Notes: generated by a model not told the origin, from the sequence alone. A stretch of DNA of 53,418 bases from an uncultured Muribaculaceae bacterium (GCA_910586995.1 CAJUKZ010000013.1:1-53418); one strand, 5' to 3'. Shown: positions 8,688 through 16,454, counted from the first letter of the stretch. Program-made: numbers and translations.

Positions 8688-8968
8688 AGTTCCTATTTAA
8701 TCAAAAGCCAGTCTATTACTTGTTTTAGCGCTTGCGATGATTACTGTTGTCTTTGAAGCGTTGTTGGTATTGTCTCTGTTTTTATTTTCATTATATATGA
8801 CGCATCACCGGCTCTAAGGTTTATTTCTTCTGTTGCCTATTTAACACTTATTAACATATTGCTTTCTGCTTGATTTATGTCATAGATGGATATTGAAAAC
8901 ATTTTTATCCCGATGAATGTTTTTTATATGTAATTAACGGTATGTATCATATCAATCACACATCCATT
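8688..8968. other. intergenic region, possible minus-strand small RNA
   Basis: No convincing protein gene. On the minus strand the sequence runs into the terminator at 8663-8687. It holds a 16-codon ORF beginning near 8780 (MKIKTETIPTTLQRQQ) and, in another frame, a short basic stretch RQYQQRFKDNSNHRKR ending in a stop but without a start codon. No TAnnTTTG element is seen on the minus strand. On the plus strand no clear porin promoter is visible. Confidence 0.35.
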
Positions 8969-10279
8969 ATGCGAAGAATTATATCACACACCATTTTTTC
9001 AGTGGTTATGGCTATCTGCGGATTCATTCAGGTTTCGGCAACCACTCCATTAGAGGCAAGGAACGATTCTCTGGTGAATTCTCACAAATTTATATTCTTT
9101 GGCGAAGGCGATAATCCTCATGCCGATTCGGTACGACGTCTGATTATGGACTTTTACGTCGATCAGTTCAGGCATTTTCAAGATCCTGAAGCTCCTTATT
9201 TTTTGTTTATGAGCAAGGATGCGTCTTTGGCTATGGGTATAGGTGGAGTAGTGAGGCTTCGTTCCTGGACAGATTGGGGAGGATCGGTAAATAGCACGGC
9301 TTTTGCGCCTTACCTTATCCCGATACCAAAAGATCCTGTCCATGATAAGGATTTTGGGACTACTCCGGCTGGCACATCGTTGTTTTTCAGGGTTATCGGC
9401 AGGAACAGGAAACTCGGAAACTATCAATTATACATACAGGCTCAGTTCAGCGGTTATGCGCATGAGGACTTCAAACTGAAGAAAGCCTACGCGCAGATAA
9501 ATGATTGGACTGTTGGTCTGGCGACTTCAACATTCAGTGATGCGGCGGCAGAACCACCTACGGTTGATGCCAATGGATCTAATGTATCAATGGACCAAAG
9601 CGCTGTATTGGTAAGATGGATGCACGTATGGAAAAATCGTTGGCGTGTGGCCGCTTCACTTGAGACACCTGCGATGTCTATTGATACGGATGGTGTGAAC
9701 ACTGCTGCCCGCAGTCAGTTCTTGCCTAATGTCGCAGCATTGGTTCAGTACCAGTGGGGATATAACCAACATGTGCAGCTTGCAGGTATCATGCGTTCGC
9801 TGCCGTACCGTGATCTGCTTACTGAAAAGAATTATAATACGATAGGTTGGGGAGTACAGTTATCGACCGTATTGAATATTGCAGGCCCTCTTACATTCTA
9901 TGGAATCACAACTTATGGCAAGGGTTATGCGAGCTATTCAGGGGATATGCTTATGGGAAATTATGATATGGTTCCTGATCCCGAGTTGCCTGGAAGGCTT
10001 TATGCTCCAAGAGCGGTGACGTTTATGTCGGGTCTGCAATATCATTTCAATCCAATGTTGTTTGTCTCTGCAACATTCGGACAGTCGAGATACCTGCCCG
10101 GCAAGGCTGTCGATCCTACAGAATACAAATATGGTCAGTTCTATTGTGCCAATGTGATATGGAATCTTACTCCGCGCATCAGTATGGGCGCTGAATTTGA
10201 TCTTGGAAAGCGACAGAATTTCAACGGAGATCACAGATGGGCGCGACGCTTTTCTGCAATGGCTCAGTTCTCGTTCTGA
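8969..10279 (+). CDS. DcaP-like outer-membrane porin
   Basis: About 436 residues from the ATG at 8969, chosen to start just before the Arg-Arg and the hydrophobic signal core (FSVVMAICGFIQVSAT); an ATG at 8942 would add nine residues. The mature protein has a predicted periplasmic N-terminal segment, then many amphipathic beta strands and a C-terminal Phe (AMAQFSF), typical of outer-membrane barrels. The internal WTVGLATSTFSD and ETPAMS segments and the LPNVAALVQYQW strand match trimeric DcaP-type porins, which pass small, often negatively charged solutes. The substrate here is unknown. Monocistronic, with a strong bidirectional terminator after it. Confidence 0.75.
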   Translation: MRRIISHTIFSVVMAICGFIQVSATTPLEARNDSLVNSHKFIFFGEGDNPHADSVRRLIMDFYVDQFRHFQDPEAPYFLFMSKDASLAMGIGGVVRLRSWTDWGGSVNSTAFAPYLIPIPKDPVHDKDFGTTPAGTSLFFRVIGRNRKLGNYQLYIQAQFSGYAHEDFKLKKAYAQINDWTVGLATSTFSDAAAEPPTVDANGSNVSMDQSAVLVRWMHVWKNRWRVAASLETPAMSIDTDGVNTAARSQFLPNVAALVQYQWGYNQHVQLAGIMRSLPYRDLLTEKNYNTIGWGVQLSTVLNIAGPLTFYGITTYGKGYASYSGDMLMGNYDMVPDPELPGRLYAPRAVTFMSGLQYHFNPMLFVSATFGQSRYLPGKAVDPTEYKYGQFYCANVIWNLTPRISMGAEFDLGKRQNFNGDHRWARRFSAMAQFSF

Positions 10280-10300
10280 AAACGATATCGTTTAGTTATA

Positions 10301-10352
10301 ATACAAAGCAGACAGCAGTTGATGCAACCGCTGTCTGCTTTGTATTTGTATT
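10301..10352. terminator. bidirectional terminator between porin and GIN-domain genes
   Basis: Perfect 16-bp stem: 10301-10316 with 10330-10345, loop of 13 bases. T-rich sequence follows on the plus strand (TTTGTATTT) and a weaker AT stretch on the minus strand. It sits between two convergent genes. Confidence 0.8.
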
Positions 10353-10358
10353 GTGGTG

Positions 10359-11339
10359 TTAATCTACAGATGCACCTGATGATGTAGATATTGTATATGC
10401 CTTACGGTTGTTCACCGATATTTCCGCGCCGGAGGAAGCTTTTACTGTGCCAAAACCTGTATTGAGTTCTTCAAGGTCGATCTCCGCGCCGGAAGATGCG
10501 CTCACATTCACATGTGTCGCTGTACCTTTCATCTCAATATCAGCTCCAGACGAAGCCACTATGTTTACAGTGCCAGTAGCTGCGGATGCAACTTCGACCG
10601 ATGCGGTGGAGCTTGCCGTAATATTGATAGTTGTGGCATGTGTGGATTTCTTTATGGCTATTTCTCCTGACGATGAGGCTACTAAATTGCATACGTCGGA
10701 ATTAAGGGACAGTGCTGCAATGTCTGATGATGAAGAAGTTGTAGCGTTGAATGTTGTAACAGTTATACGTCCGACCTCGATATCGCCGGATGACGATCCG
10801 GTGATATTAAGAGTGTTCCCGTCGCAATTACCGGCTTTAATATCACTTGATGATCCGCTTGTCATATTGATTACAGGAGCCTTTAGATCCTTTGTAAATA
10901 TATCACCGGAACTGCTGGCCAACAGGTTTATGACTGAACCGTGAGATAGATTGCCGCTTATGAATATGTCTGATGAAGCTGACGTCTTGAATCCGTTTAC
11001 ATTAGCTGCCGTTACATATACAGCAGTACCTCTCATGTTGATAGATTTTTTTTGACTTTTTTTCAGGCGTATTTTCAGGGTCTCATTTTCTACAGTGACT
11101 GATATAAGAGGCAATATGTCTTCCGGCGCTTTTACTGTGACATCAGGTTTTCCTGACGATTTGGGCGTGAAATATACGTCTATTGCATTGCTTACGTCAA
11201 TTTTGGTGAAATTTCCAGTAGATACTTGTTTGCTTGCAAGTCGAGATGAGCCTGTGGCCTGTGCCGACGAACATGATCCAAGAATGCATGACATTGATGC
11301 GATGAGCGAAAAAAGCCCGATAAAAAAAGTCTTGTTCAT
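10359..11339 (-). CDS. GIN-domain (DUF2807) lipoprotein
   Basis: 326 residues. A signal sequence ends in the lipobox LGSC with Cys23. The protein begins its domain with FTKIDVSNAIDVYFTP, the hallmark of the GIN/DUF2807 head, then continues for over 200 residues as a ladder of short strands with repeated SSSGDI, SSSDI, SSGAEI or SSGADI turns about every 20 residues. This predicts a right-handed beta-helix anchored to the outer membrane or periplasmic face of the inner membrane. Such proteins are common in Bacteroidota, often as putative auto-transporter adhesin head domains, and lack known enzymatic function. No partner gene is adjacent. The promoter was not recognised. Confidence 0.85.
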   Translation of the reverse strand: MNKTFFIGLFSLIASMSCILGSCSSAQATGSSRLASKQVSTGNFTKIDVSNAIDVYFTPKSSGKPDVTVKAPEDILPLISVTVENETLKIRLKKSQKKSINMRGTAVYVTAANVNGFKTSASSDIFISGNLSHGSVINLLASSSGDIFTKDLKAPVINMTSGSSSDIKAGNCDGNTLNITGSSSGDIEVGRITVTTFNATTSSSSDIAALSLNSDVCNLVASSSGEIAIKKSTHATTINITASSTASVEVASAATGTVNIVASSGADIEMKGTATHVNVSASSGAEIDLEELNTGFGTVKASSGAEISVNNRKAYTISTSSGASVD

Positions 11340-11491
11340 ATCTGTATGATTTTTTGTTGTTTGTTCTTACATGGATAAGACGTTTCATATATTAAAATGT
11401 GACATCTTTAGCATAGTTTTTTTATTTTGCTTCAACTTACATGATGGCGTTTTTGTTGTTATAACATCATAAATCCCTAAATATTACTGCT

Positions 11492-11899
11492 ATGGCTTAT
11501 AGAATTGATCAAATTGAGGGCGTGGGTGAGGCTTACGCATTAAAATTGCAGGAAGTTGGTATTGATACCACTGAAGATCTGCTAAACCAATGTGCTACAC
11601 CCAAAGGACGAGATGCGCTTGCCGAGAAAACAGGAATCAGCCGTAAACTTATTCTTAAATGGACAAATCATGCCGATCTGTTCAGGGTGAAAGGCGTGGC
11701 AGGGCAGTTTGCCGAGTTACTTGAGGCAGCCGGAGTGGATACGGTAAAGGAACTTCGCCATCGTGTGGCTGAGAATCTGGAAGCGAAGCTTCAGGAAGTC
11801 AACGCTCATAAGAAGCTTACCGGTCGAGTTCCGTCTGTCGTGGAAATACAGAAGATGATTGACTGTGCCAAGGAGCTTGATGCAAAAGTCACATACTGA
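11492..11899 (+). CDS. DUF4332 helix-hairpin-helix protein
   Basis: 135 residues, cytoplasmic, no signal. Two helix-hairpin-helix-like units are visible: IDQIEGVGEAYALKLQEVGI with DTTEDLL (about 4-35) and FRVKGVAGQFAELLEAAGV with DTVKELR (about 64-92), the layout of DUF4332. The C-terminal part contains a conserved RVPSVVEIQKMI segment. The family is thought to bind nucleic acid because of the HhH fold, but a specific role is not established. Monocistronic; a long hairpin terminator follows. An element close to a -7 box (TTATTTTG) lies about 60 bases upstream. Confidence 0.85.
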   Translation: MAYRIDQIEGVGEAYALKLQEVGIDTTEDLLNQCATPKGRDALAEKTGISRKLILKWTNHADLFRVKGVAGQFAELLEAAGVDTVKELRHRVAENLEAKLQEVNAHKKLTGRVPSVVEIQKMIDCAKELDAKVTY

Positions 11900-11905
11900 G
11901 TTACC

Positions 11906-11958
11906 GATACATACGACAAGCGACCGGAGTTTTGTTCCGGCCGCTTGCTGTATGTATC
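11906..11958. terminator. bidirectional terminator between DUF4332 and CotH genes
   Basis: Long imperfect hairpin: GATACATAC (11906-11914) pairs with GTATGTATC (11950-11958), and CAAGCG and CCGGA inside pair with CGCTTG and TCCGG. It lies between two convergent genes only 72 bases apart. Confidence 0.65.
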
Positions 11959-11971
11959 AGAAAATCTGTGA

Positions 11972-13465
11972 TTATTTGTAAAGTCCGAAGTTGGAATCGG
12001 AAGATACGAATGACACGCGGTTCTCAATCCATGCTTTAAGTGCATTGAAGTTTTTCCGGAATTCCCATGAGCTTTCGCTCTTACGCCAACTTACAGAGTA
12101 GTCTGCCGGCCATAGTAATCCGTTTTCTTTAGCGGAAGGTTCTATTATCATGGCATATTCTTCCATATATTCTTTCAACTGGGGATAGCCATCTTTAACA
12201 AAATCATCCCACTTTTGCTTGTACATTTCCATAAACTCCTTATTCTGGAACAGTTTCTTTAGGAATGGATATCCGCCAGCTTCGCGTTCGGCCTGACCAT
12301 CCACGAGCGCCGCTGTAGGAGATGCGTTTTCTGCGCCATCAAAAGTGAAAGCCCAGTCGAAGTCCCAGACAGGACCGAAGTGATAAACTTCAGTTTCATC
12401 AAGACTTTCCTTATGAAGATAGAAGCTTTTGGGATGCTTCATCTCATGGTTGGCTGCAATATTATTTACGATAAAGAAATTTACGGCCGATTCAATGTCG
12501 ATAACATCAGACAGGGATTCTGTTGATTTTCGGCTCATGACGGCCTTTGCCATTACGACGAAGTCGGCTTTCCACTTTTCAAAATAAGCATTCGCATCAG
12601 TGATTTCTGTTACAGATGCATCTTCAGCAAGTTCGGTCAGATCTGGATCTTTGACCATTACCGGTATATAGTTCGATGCATCGCGTGGAGTGCTTGACTG
12701 TGTTGTGTATTTGCTGAGATCAAACCAGAATTTGAAGTCTTCATCATAGTTTGTATCAAGTTCAAAAAGCATTCCTGTTGTTTCCTCTATGTCAACACTA
12801 CCTCCACCTATACCGATTTTTTCTGTTAGCATATAAGCTCCTTTGTATATGCCGTTGAGATATACCTTCACAGGTATCATGTGGTTGGCGTATGGCATTT
12901 TAAGATAGTTAGCAACCCACATTGCCACTACATTGCGCATCAGTGAACAGTCAATATAATTGGCCAACAGTGCGAACGTCTTAGCTTTAGGTAGTCCACA
13001 GACAGATGCTTTCTTGCTCATTTTAAAGCGATAAGGCTTTTTCGCCATGTTCCATGTAGAATTACCACGTCCGCGGAATTCAACTTTCTGTTCAGGCAGA
13101 TCGTCATACATGCCGTTACCGTCCATTCGCAGTGTGGCTGCACGTACGTCGCTTTTCGATCCCTGAAGCTCTGTCCAGTTAGGGTAATCAGTCAGGTAGA
13201 CATGGAATTCAGGTATGCCTTTTGTACGCACAACACAACTGTCGACAAGATCCATGTTGATGGATTCAGTCTTTCCATCGGCAGAAGTCACCGTCATTTT
13301 GTTGTACGTACCGTTGTTGCCAGAGAAACTTATGCCATTGACTTCGGCTGCCTTATACGTATTGAATGCCTTGTCGTTGCGGAAAATATGAATGTGATCG
13401 TGGTTTTGAGCCATCACACCGGCTGCAATAGCCAAAGATGCGGCAAAGGTAAATATCTTTTTCAT
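11972..13465 (-). CDS. secreted CotH kinase family protein
   Basis: 497 residues. Signal peptide 1-19 (cleavage at VMAQ). Residues 24-80 form an N-terminal module (HIFRNDKAFNTY, EVNGISF, MTVTSADG) often seen at the start of Bacteroidales surface proteins. The CotH domain follows: RGRGNSTWNMAKKPYRFKM at 131-149, FALLANYIDCSLMRN at 164-178, YKGAYMLTEKIG at 207-218 and FGPVWDFDWAFTFDG at 363-377. CotH proteins are atypical kinases that phosphorylate secreted proteins in spore formers; in gut anaerobes related proteins are found on the cell surface. Its ATG overlaps the stop of the upstream gene by one base. Kinase activity here is an inference from the motifs. Confidence 0.87.
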   Translation of the reverse strand: MKKIFTFAASLAIAAGVMAQNHDHIHIFRNDKAFNTYKAAEVNGISFSGNNGTYNKMTVTSADGKTESINMDLVDSCVVRTKGIPEFHVYLTDYPNWTELQGSKSDVRAATLRMDGNGMYDDLPEQKVEFRGRGNSTWNMAKKPYRFKMSKKASVCGLPKAKTFALLANYIDCSLMRNVVAMWVANYLKMPYANHMIPVKVYLNGIYKGAYMLTEKIGIGGGSVDIEETTGMLFELDTNYDEDFKFWFDLSKYTTQSSTPRDASNYIPVMVKDPDLTELAEDASVTEITDANAYFEKWKADFVVMAKAVMSRKSTESLSDVIDIESAVNFFIVNNIAANHEMKHPKSFYLHKESLDETEVYHFGPVWDFDWAFTFDGAENASPTAALVDGQAEREAGGYPFLKKLFQNKEFMEMYKQKWDDFVKDGYPQLKEYMEEYAMIIEPSAKENGLLWPADYSVSWRKSESSWEFRKNFNALKAWIENRVSFVSSDSNFGLYK

Positions 13466-13956
13466 CAGCGTACTACGAATTTAAATGAATGGTTGCCGTA
13501 TGATGCCACGTACACGCCTTGTAACAGGCTTGAGATGTTGATTACATAATCAGATGTTGCCGCTTTGTCTTGTGTTATGATACGGCCATCAATGGCGGCT
13601 AATAAAAGTTCTGTGCCTGGAGTAAGTCCATGAAACGATAATTCAGAATCGGAATATTCTACAATTACAGTATCAGATCCTACTGATTCTATTCCGGTAG
13701 TCCAATCCGGACCGGGATTTGTGGAATAAGTCCAATGGTTTACATCCTTCATTGCTACTTTAACTTCTCCTTTGGAGCATGAAAACAGTAGATTTCCGCC
13801 CTCTACAGAGGCTTTGATGTCATTTTCAAGTCTTACAAGCATCGAACTGCCATCATGGCGGTTGATTGATACGCTTCTGTAGGCAGTCTCGGCATTCATC
13901 ATGAATGCTGAACACAATATTGCCGGACAGAGTGCGAAAAATCGGAGTTTTTTCAC
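13465..13956 (-). CDS. secreted protein with probable type IX (type A) sorting domain
   Basis: 163 residues. Signal peptide 1-22 (NAE region). Residues 25-80 resemble the N-terminal module of the neighbouring CotH protein (INRHDGSSMLVRL, then VAMKDVNHWTYS). Residues about 90-163 look like a type A type IX sorting domain: SELSFHGLTPGTELLLAAIDG, INISSLLQGVYVASYG, and a basic FKFVVR end. The protein is little more than signal, small module and sorting domain. It is translationally coupled to cotH (TGATG), which itself lacks such a C-terminus. A binding partner, adaptor or substrate of the CotH protein is possible but unproven. Confidence 0.75.
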   Translation of the reverse strand: MKKLRFFALCPAILCSAFMMNAETAYRSVSINRHDGSSMLVRLENDIKASVEGGNLLFSCSKGEVKVAMKDVNHWTYSTNPGPDWTTGIESVGSDTVIVEYSDSELSFHGLTPGTELLLAAIDGRIITQDKAATSDYVINISSLLQGVYVASYGNHSFKFVVR

Positions 13957-14134
13957 GGCTGTGATTATTGGTTAATAGGTGAGTATAAAATTCGTTTAAT
14001 GCAATTGAGCAAATGCACAAACACCCGCTCTGAAAATATATACTACAATACCAAGCTATATATTTTGATTAAACTATCTGCAAAAGTATAAATAAAAAAG
14101 TAAAAAAACTTATCTTTTCTCTATAAAAATCACA
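13957..14134. promoter_or_regulatory. leader of the sorting-domain/CotH pair, with candidate -7 element
   Basis: AT-rich spacer. On the minus strand TACTTTTG at 14088-14081 fits TAnnTTTG, but no -33 box lies at the expected distance. It would give a leader of about 118 bases. Confidence 0.35.
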
Positions 14135-14500
14135 TTACCAATCTCCAAGTTCATCTTGTAGGAAGTCAAGATCATCAAGATTGTCCATGTATAAGTCGCG
14201 ATTAGTTTCCATTTTGTCAAGACGAGCCTGTAGTTCGTCAATCTGATCTTGGATATAATCATAATTATCTGACATTACGTCACATTCGGCAAGTATATTT
14301 TCCAATTCATCTATTCGGTCTTGCAGATCTTCAATGTCTGAATCAGACGCAATATCTGTTTTATATTCCTGGTAATCTTCATAATCGCAATGCGGGTAAT
14401 ATGGCTCTGGGGTAGGGGGTATTGGCTTGCGCCTGTTTGAGAACCTATCGCACATTACATTGAAAACGGCAAATCCGCTAAGGAAATTCCATAGACTCAT
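14135..14500 (-). CDS. small acidic coiled-coil membrane-anchored protein, unrecognised
   Basis: 121 residues from the ATG at 14500, chosen because it begins with a plausible hydrophobic anchor (LWNFLSGFAVFNVMC); an in-frame ATG at 14569 adds a basic leader. After a short basic Pro-rich linker (RRKPIPPTPEP, residues 24-34) comes a strongly acidic coiled coil (about 50-118) with heptads such as IEDLQDRIDELENIL and YIQDQIDELQARLDKM. Very high Asp/Glu content. I recognise no family. It lies alone between the CotH pair and tRNA-Gln, with no clear promoter. Confidence 0.65.
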   Translation of the reverse strand: MSLWNFLSGFAVFNVMCDRFSNRRKPIPPTPEPYYPHCDYEDYQEYKTDIASDSDIEDLQDRIDELENILAECDVMSDNYDYIQDQIDELQARLDKMETNRDLYMDNLDDLDFLQDELGDW

Positions 14501-14589
14501 AGCTTTCTTTTTTACTTTTAATTTGTTACATATTTGCACCATCTTTGAGAGCTTGACCAAGCAATGCAAAGAAGCGGAAAATAATAATT

Positions 14590-14688
14590 ATGACTGACAT
14601 AGTTGAGAATGATTTAGATTTTTTGCGAAGTCAGTATGACTTTATGTGCAAAATTATCCGTAATCTGGGCAATAATTATGTACTGTAA
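14590..14688 (+). CDS. possible small ORF of 32 codons
   Basis: An ATG at 14590 opens 32 codons ending TAA at 14688, giving a peptide that starts MTDIVENDLDFLRSQYDF and ends NLGNNYVL. Composition is protein-like and the frame lies in the spacer upstream of the coiled-coil gene, on the opposite strand. A near-match to the -7 element (CATCTTTG, 14540-14547) lies 43 bases upstream. It may be a real small protein, a gene remnant, or chance. Confidence 0.25.
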   Translation: MTDIVENDLDFLRSQYDFMCKIIRNLGNNYVL

Positions 14689-14736
14689 TACTAAAATTAT
14701 GTAAATGCAAGTATGGCTATGATAATGGAGTCTATA

Positions 14737-14775
14737 AAAGTATAAGCGATCAAGTTTTACAACCTGATCGCTTAT
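14737..14775 (-). terminator. terminator of tRNA-Gln
   Basis: ATAAGCGATCA (14742-14752) pairs perfectly with TGATCGCTTAT (14765-14775). On the minus strand the hairpin starts 7 bases after the tRNA 3' end and is followed by ACTTTTATAG. Confidence 0.7.
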
Positions 14776-14781
14776 CTACTG

Positions 14782-14852
14782 TTGTCTTACCAGGATTCGA
14801 ACCTAGACAGGCAGAACCAAAAACTGCAGTGCTACCATTACACCATAAGACA
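14782..14852 (-). tRNA. tRNA-Gln (anticodon TTG)
   Basis: On the minus strand the sequence folds as a cloverleaf: acceptor arm TGTCTTA (14852-14846) with TAAGACA (14789-14783), D loop containing AATGGTAG, anticodon arm GCAGT/TCTGC around the loop TTTTGGT with anticodon TTG, and T arm with TTCGAAT. The discriminator base is A. CCA is not encoded. The closing pair of the anticodon stem is T-T. It is transcribed alone from a good promoter and ends at a hairpin. Confidence 0.93.
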
Positions 14853-14888
14853 ATCCTCGTGCCCAGCCCCAATGGGGTTAAAGCAGTG

Positions 14889-14919
14889 CAAAGGTATGGA
14901 TTAATTATGATATTGCAAA
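14889..14919 (-). promoter_or_regulatory. promoter of tRNA-Gln
   Basis: On the minus strand TTTG (14919-14916) and TACCTTTG (14896-14889) are 19 bases apart. Transcription would start near 14882, 30 bases before the mature tRNA. Confidence 0.72.
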
Positions 14920-14970
14920 AAAAATGAGACTATTTTTTGCTTTTGTCTATAACTTAATCCGTAAAATACC

Positions 14971-15786
14971 TTACTTAGAGGTCTGCTCCGTTTCGGCAGG
15001 TTTCTCAATACCATCACGTGTAGCACGTTCCTCCATACGCTTGATACGGGCGTCTGTGTCGGGATGCGACGAGAATAGCTGATTCATTTTTCCTCCGTTT
15101 GCAGCAGTTGCATCACCTTCAAGTTGCTGTAATTTACGGAACGACATTGACATGGCCCAAGGATTCTTGCCGCATTTCTTAAGGAATTCATAGCCATAGT
15201 CGTCGGCTGCTGTCTCTTGTTTGCGTGAGTATTTTGCATTGGCAAGGGCTTCGCCTAAAGCTCCTATCTGGGAGTCAGTAAGGGCTGCTGCTTTGTCGCT
15301 GGTTGAAGCAATTCCATCTTTGAGTGCAGAGGTGAGCAGAGCGTTCTTGAAAGCGTTTTTGGAGTCTTTGTGTGCCACATGTCCTATTTCGTGTCCGATC
15401 ACACCAAGCAGTTCGTCATCGGTCATCAGGTCCATCAGTGATGAGAACACTCGTACGCTTCCATCAGCACAGGCGAATGCGTTTACGTCGATCACATGAT
15501 AAACTTTGAAATTCAAAGGTATGCCTTCTACATCGGTCAGACCTTCCGTCAGTCGGTTAAGACGAATTACGTATGGATCATCATCAGGCAGAACAGGATT
15601 GTGTTCATCCATCCAGTCAATGTATTCTTTCACATAGGCAGCCATCTGTTCATCTGTCAGAGTCACTGCTTCGATTGTCTTCTTGGCCCCGCTTATTGCT
15701 TTGCGCAAGTTGAACTGAGCGGAAGCTGGCATGGCCACAAATATGCAAGCCAGCGCAATAATCATTTTTGATAATGCTTTTCTCAT
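14971..15786 (-). CDS. M48 family zinc metalloprotease, periplasmic
   Basis: 271 residues. Signal peptide 1-23 (ASAQ). The zinc site HEIGH is at 132-136 and the third ligand Glu191 lies in ETAADDYGYE, the ExxxD type pattern of M48 proteases. Before the active site, NAFACADGSVRVFSSLMDL matches the substrate-groove strand typical of the family. The size and single domain fit LoiP/YcaL-like periplasmic proteases, which take part in outer-membrane protein quality control. It may be exported to the periplasm without a lipid anchor, because no lipobox cysteine follows the signal. Divergent from the small membrane protein at 15882. Confidence 0.92.
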   Translation of the reverse strand: MRKALSKMIIALACIFVAMPASAQFNLRKAISGAKKTIEAVTLTDEQMAAYVKEYIDWMDEHNPVLPDDDPYVIRLNRLTEGLTDVEGIPLNFKVYHVIDVNAFACADGSVRVFSSLMDLMTDDELLGVIGHEIGHVAHKDSKNAFKNALLTSALKDGIASTSDKAAALTDSQIGALGEALANAKYSRKQETAADDYGYEFLKKCGKNPWAMSMSFRKLQQLEGDATAANGGKMNQLFSSHPDTDARIKRMEERATRDGIEKPAETEQTSK

Positions 15787-15829
15787 GAAATATGAATTTA
15801 CCGATTGTGATTGATTTTGTAAGCGGATG

Positions 15830-15857
15830 CAAAATTACAAAAAATCCTATAAATTTG
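15830..15857. promoter_or_regulatory. divergent -7 elements for M48 protease and membrane protein genes
   Basis: On the minus strand TAATTTTG at 15837-15830 faces the M48 gene. On the plus strand TAAATTTG at 15850-15857 faces the gene at 15882. Neither has a good -33 box at 19-21 bases. Confidence 0.45.
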
Positions 15858-15881
15858 CATTCGTTTTTGATATATGAAACT

Positions 15882-16454
15882 ATGAAGCTCCGACGTTTTT
15901 ATCTTATCATTCTGACAGTAGTTGCGTTTATTATGCTTGGTGTGTCGGCTTATTGTTGTTCGCTGACATTGGTAAACGGATGGTGGATAGTGGCAATCGC
16001 ACTCTTACCTGCTGTGGCCACATGCCATATTGCATCAGGATTCTGGCATCGTTTTCTAAAACTTCCGAAAGTGTGGCAGGGTGCTCTTGTCCATGTCGGG
16101 ATTGTGTCGTCGGCTGTAGCATTTCTGATTTTGGGTGGCAATTATTTTGGTGCATCAGCAGATATGGTCCATAGGGACGCTGAGGTTATAAGAAAATATT
16201 CTGAAGAACGCACGCGTACCCGCCGTATTTCACGACGCGTATATGGGGCAGGTGAAAAGTACCGTGTATACTACATTGACGTCCGGTTTGATTCGGGTCG
16301 CAAGAAAGACTTTATGGTATCGCTGAGCCGTTACAACAGGTTGCGGGTAGGGGATAAGTGTGGATTCTCCGTGGCTAACGGGCTTTTCGGTATGCCGGTG
16401 ATAAAGGAGACGCCTGACTTTATTCCGGAGAATCGGCAGCGTCGCCGTCGTTGA
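15882..16454 (+). CDS. small inner-membrane protein, unrecognised
   Basis: 190 residues from the ATG at 15882, chosen because it follows the -7 element and begins with a short basic stretch and a membrane segment. Three membrane segments (about 8-25, 30-48 and 66-84) are followed by a soluble domain (about 95-175) with alternating strands (YRVYYIDVRFDSGRKKDFMVSLSRYNRLRVGD), which could be a small beta-barrel like those in DUF3592-type proteins. The last 35 bases overlap the end of tamB on the other strand, so the basic RQRRRR tail is encoded opposite the tamB C-terminus. The function is unknown. Confidence 0.72.
   Translation: MKLRRFYLIILTVVAFIMLGVSAYCCSLTLVNGWWIVAIALLPAVATCHIASGFWHRFLKLPKVWQGALVHVGIVSSAVAFLILGGNYFGASADMVHRDAEVIRKYSEERTRTRRISRRVYGAGEKYRVYYIDVRFDSGRKKDFMVSLSRYNRLRVGDKCGFSVANGLFGMPVIKETPDFIPENRQRRRR

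Noticed and set aside
8730..8780. 16-codon ORF before the orphan terminator as an attenuation leader peptide of the MFS gene
   Set aside because: A well-spaced promoter for the MFS gene lies downstream of the hairpin, and the peptide has no run of one amino acid that would suggest attenuation.
10408..10944. Plus-strand frame of 178 codons opposite the GIN-domain gene
   Set aside because: It is the mirror of the regular repeat on the minus strand, which has a lipobox and family head.
11040..11060. Poly-T stretch in the GIN-domain gene as a frameshift site
   Set aside because: The reading frame continues unbroken through it; it codes for a Lys-rich segment on the minus strand.
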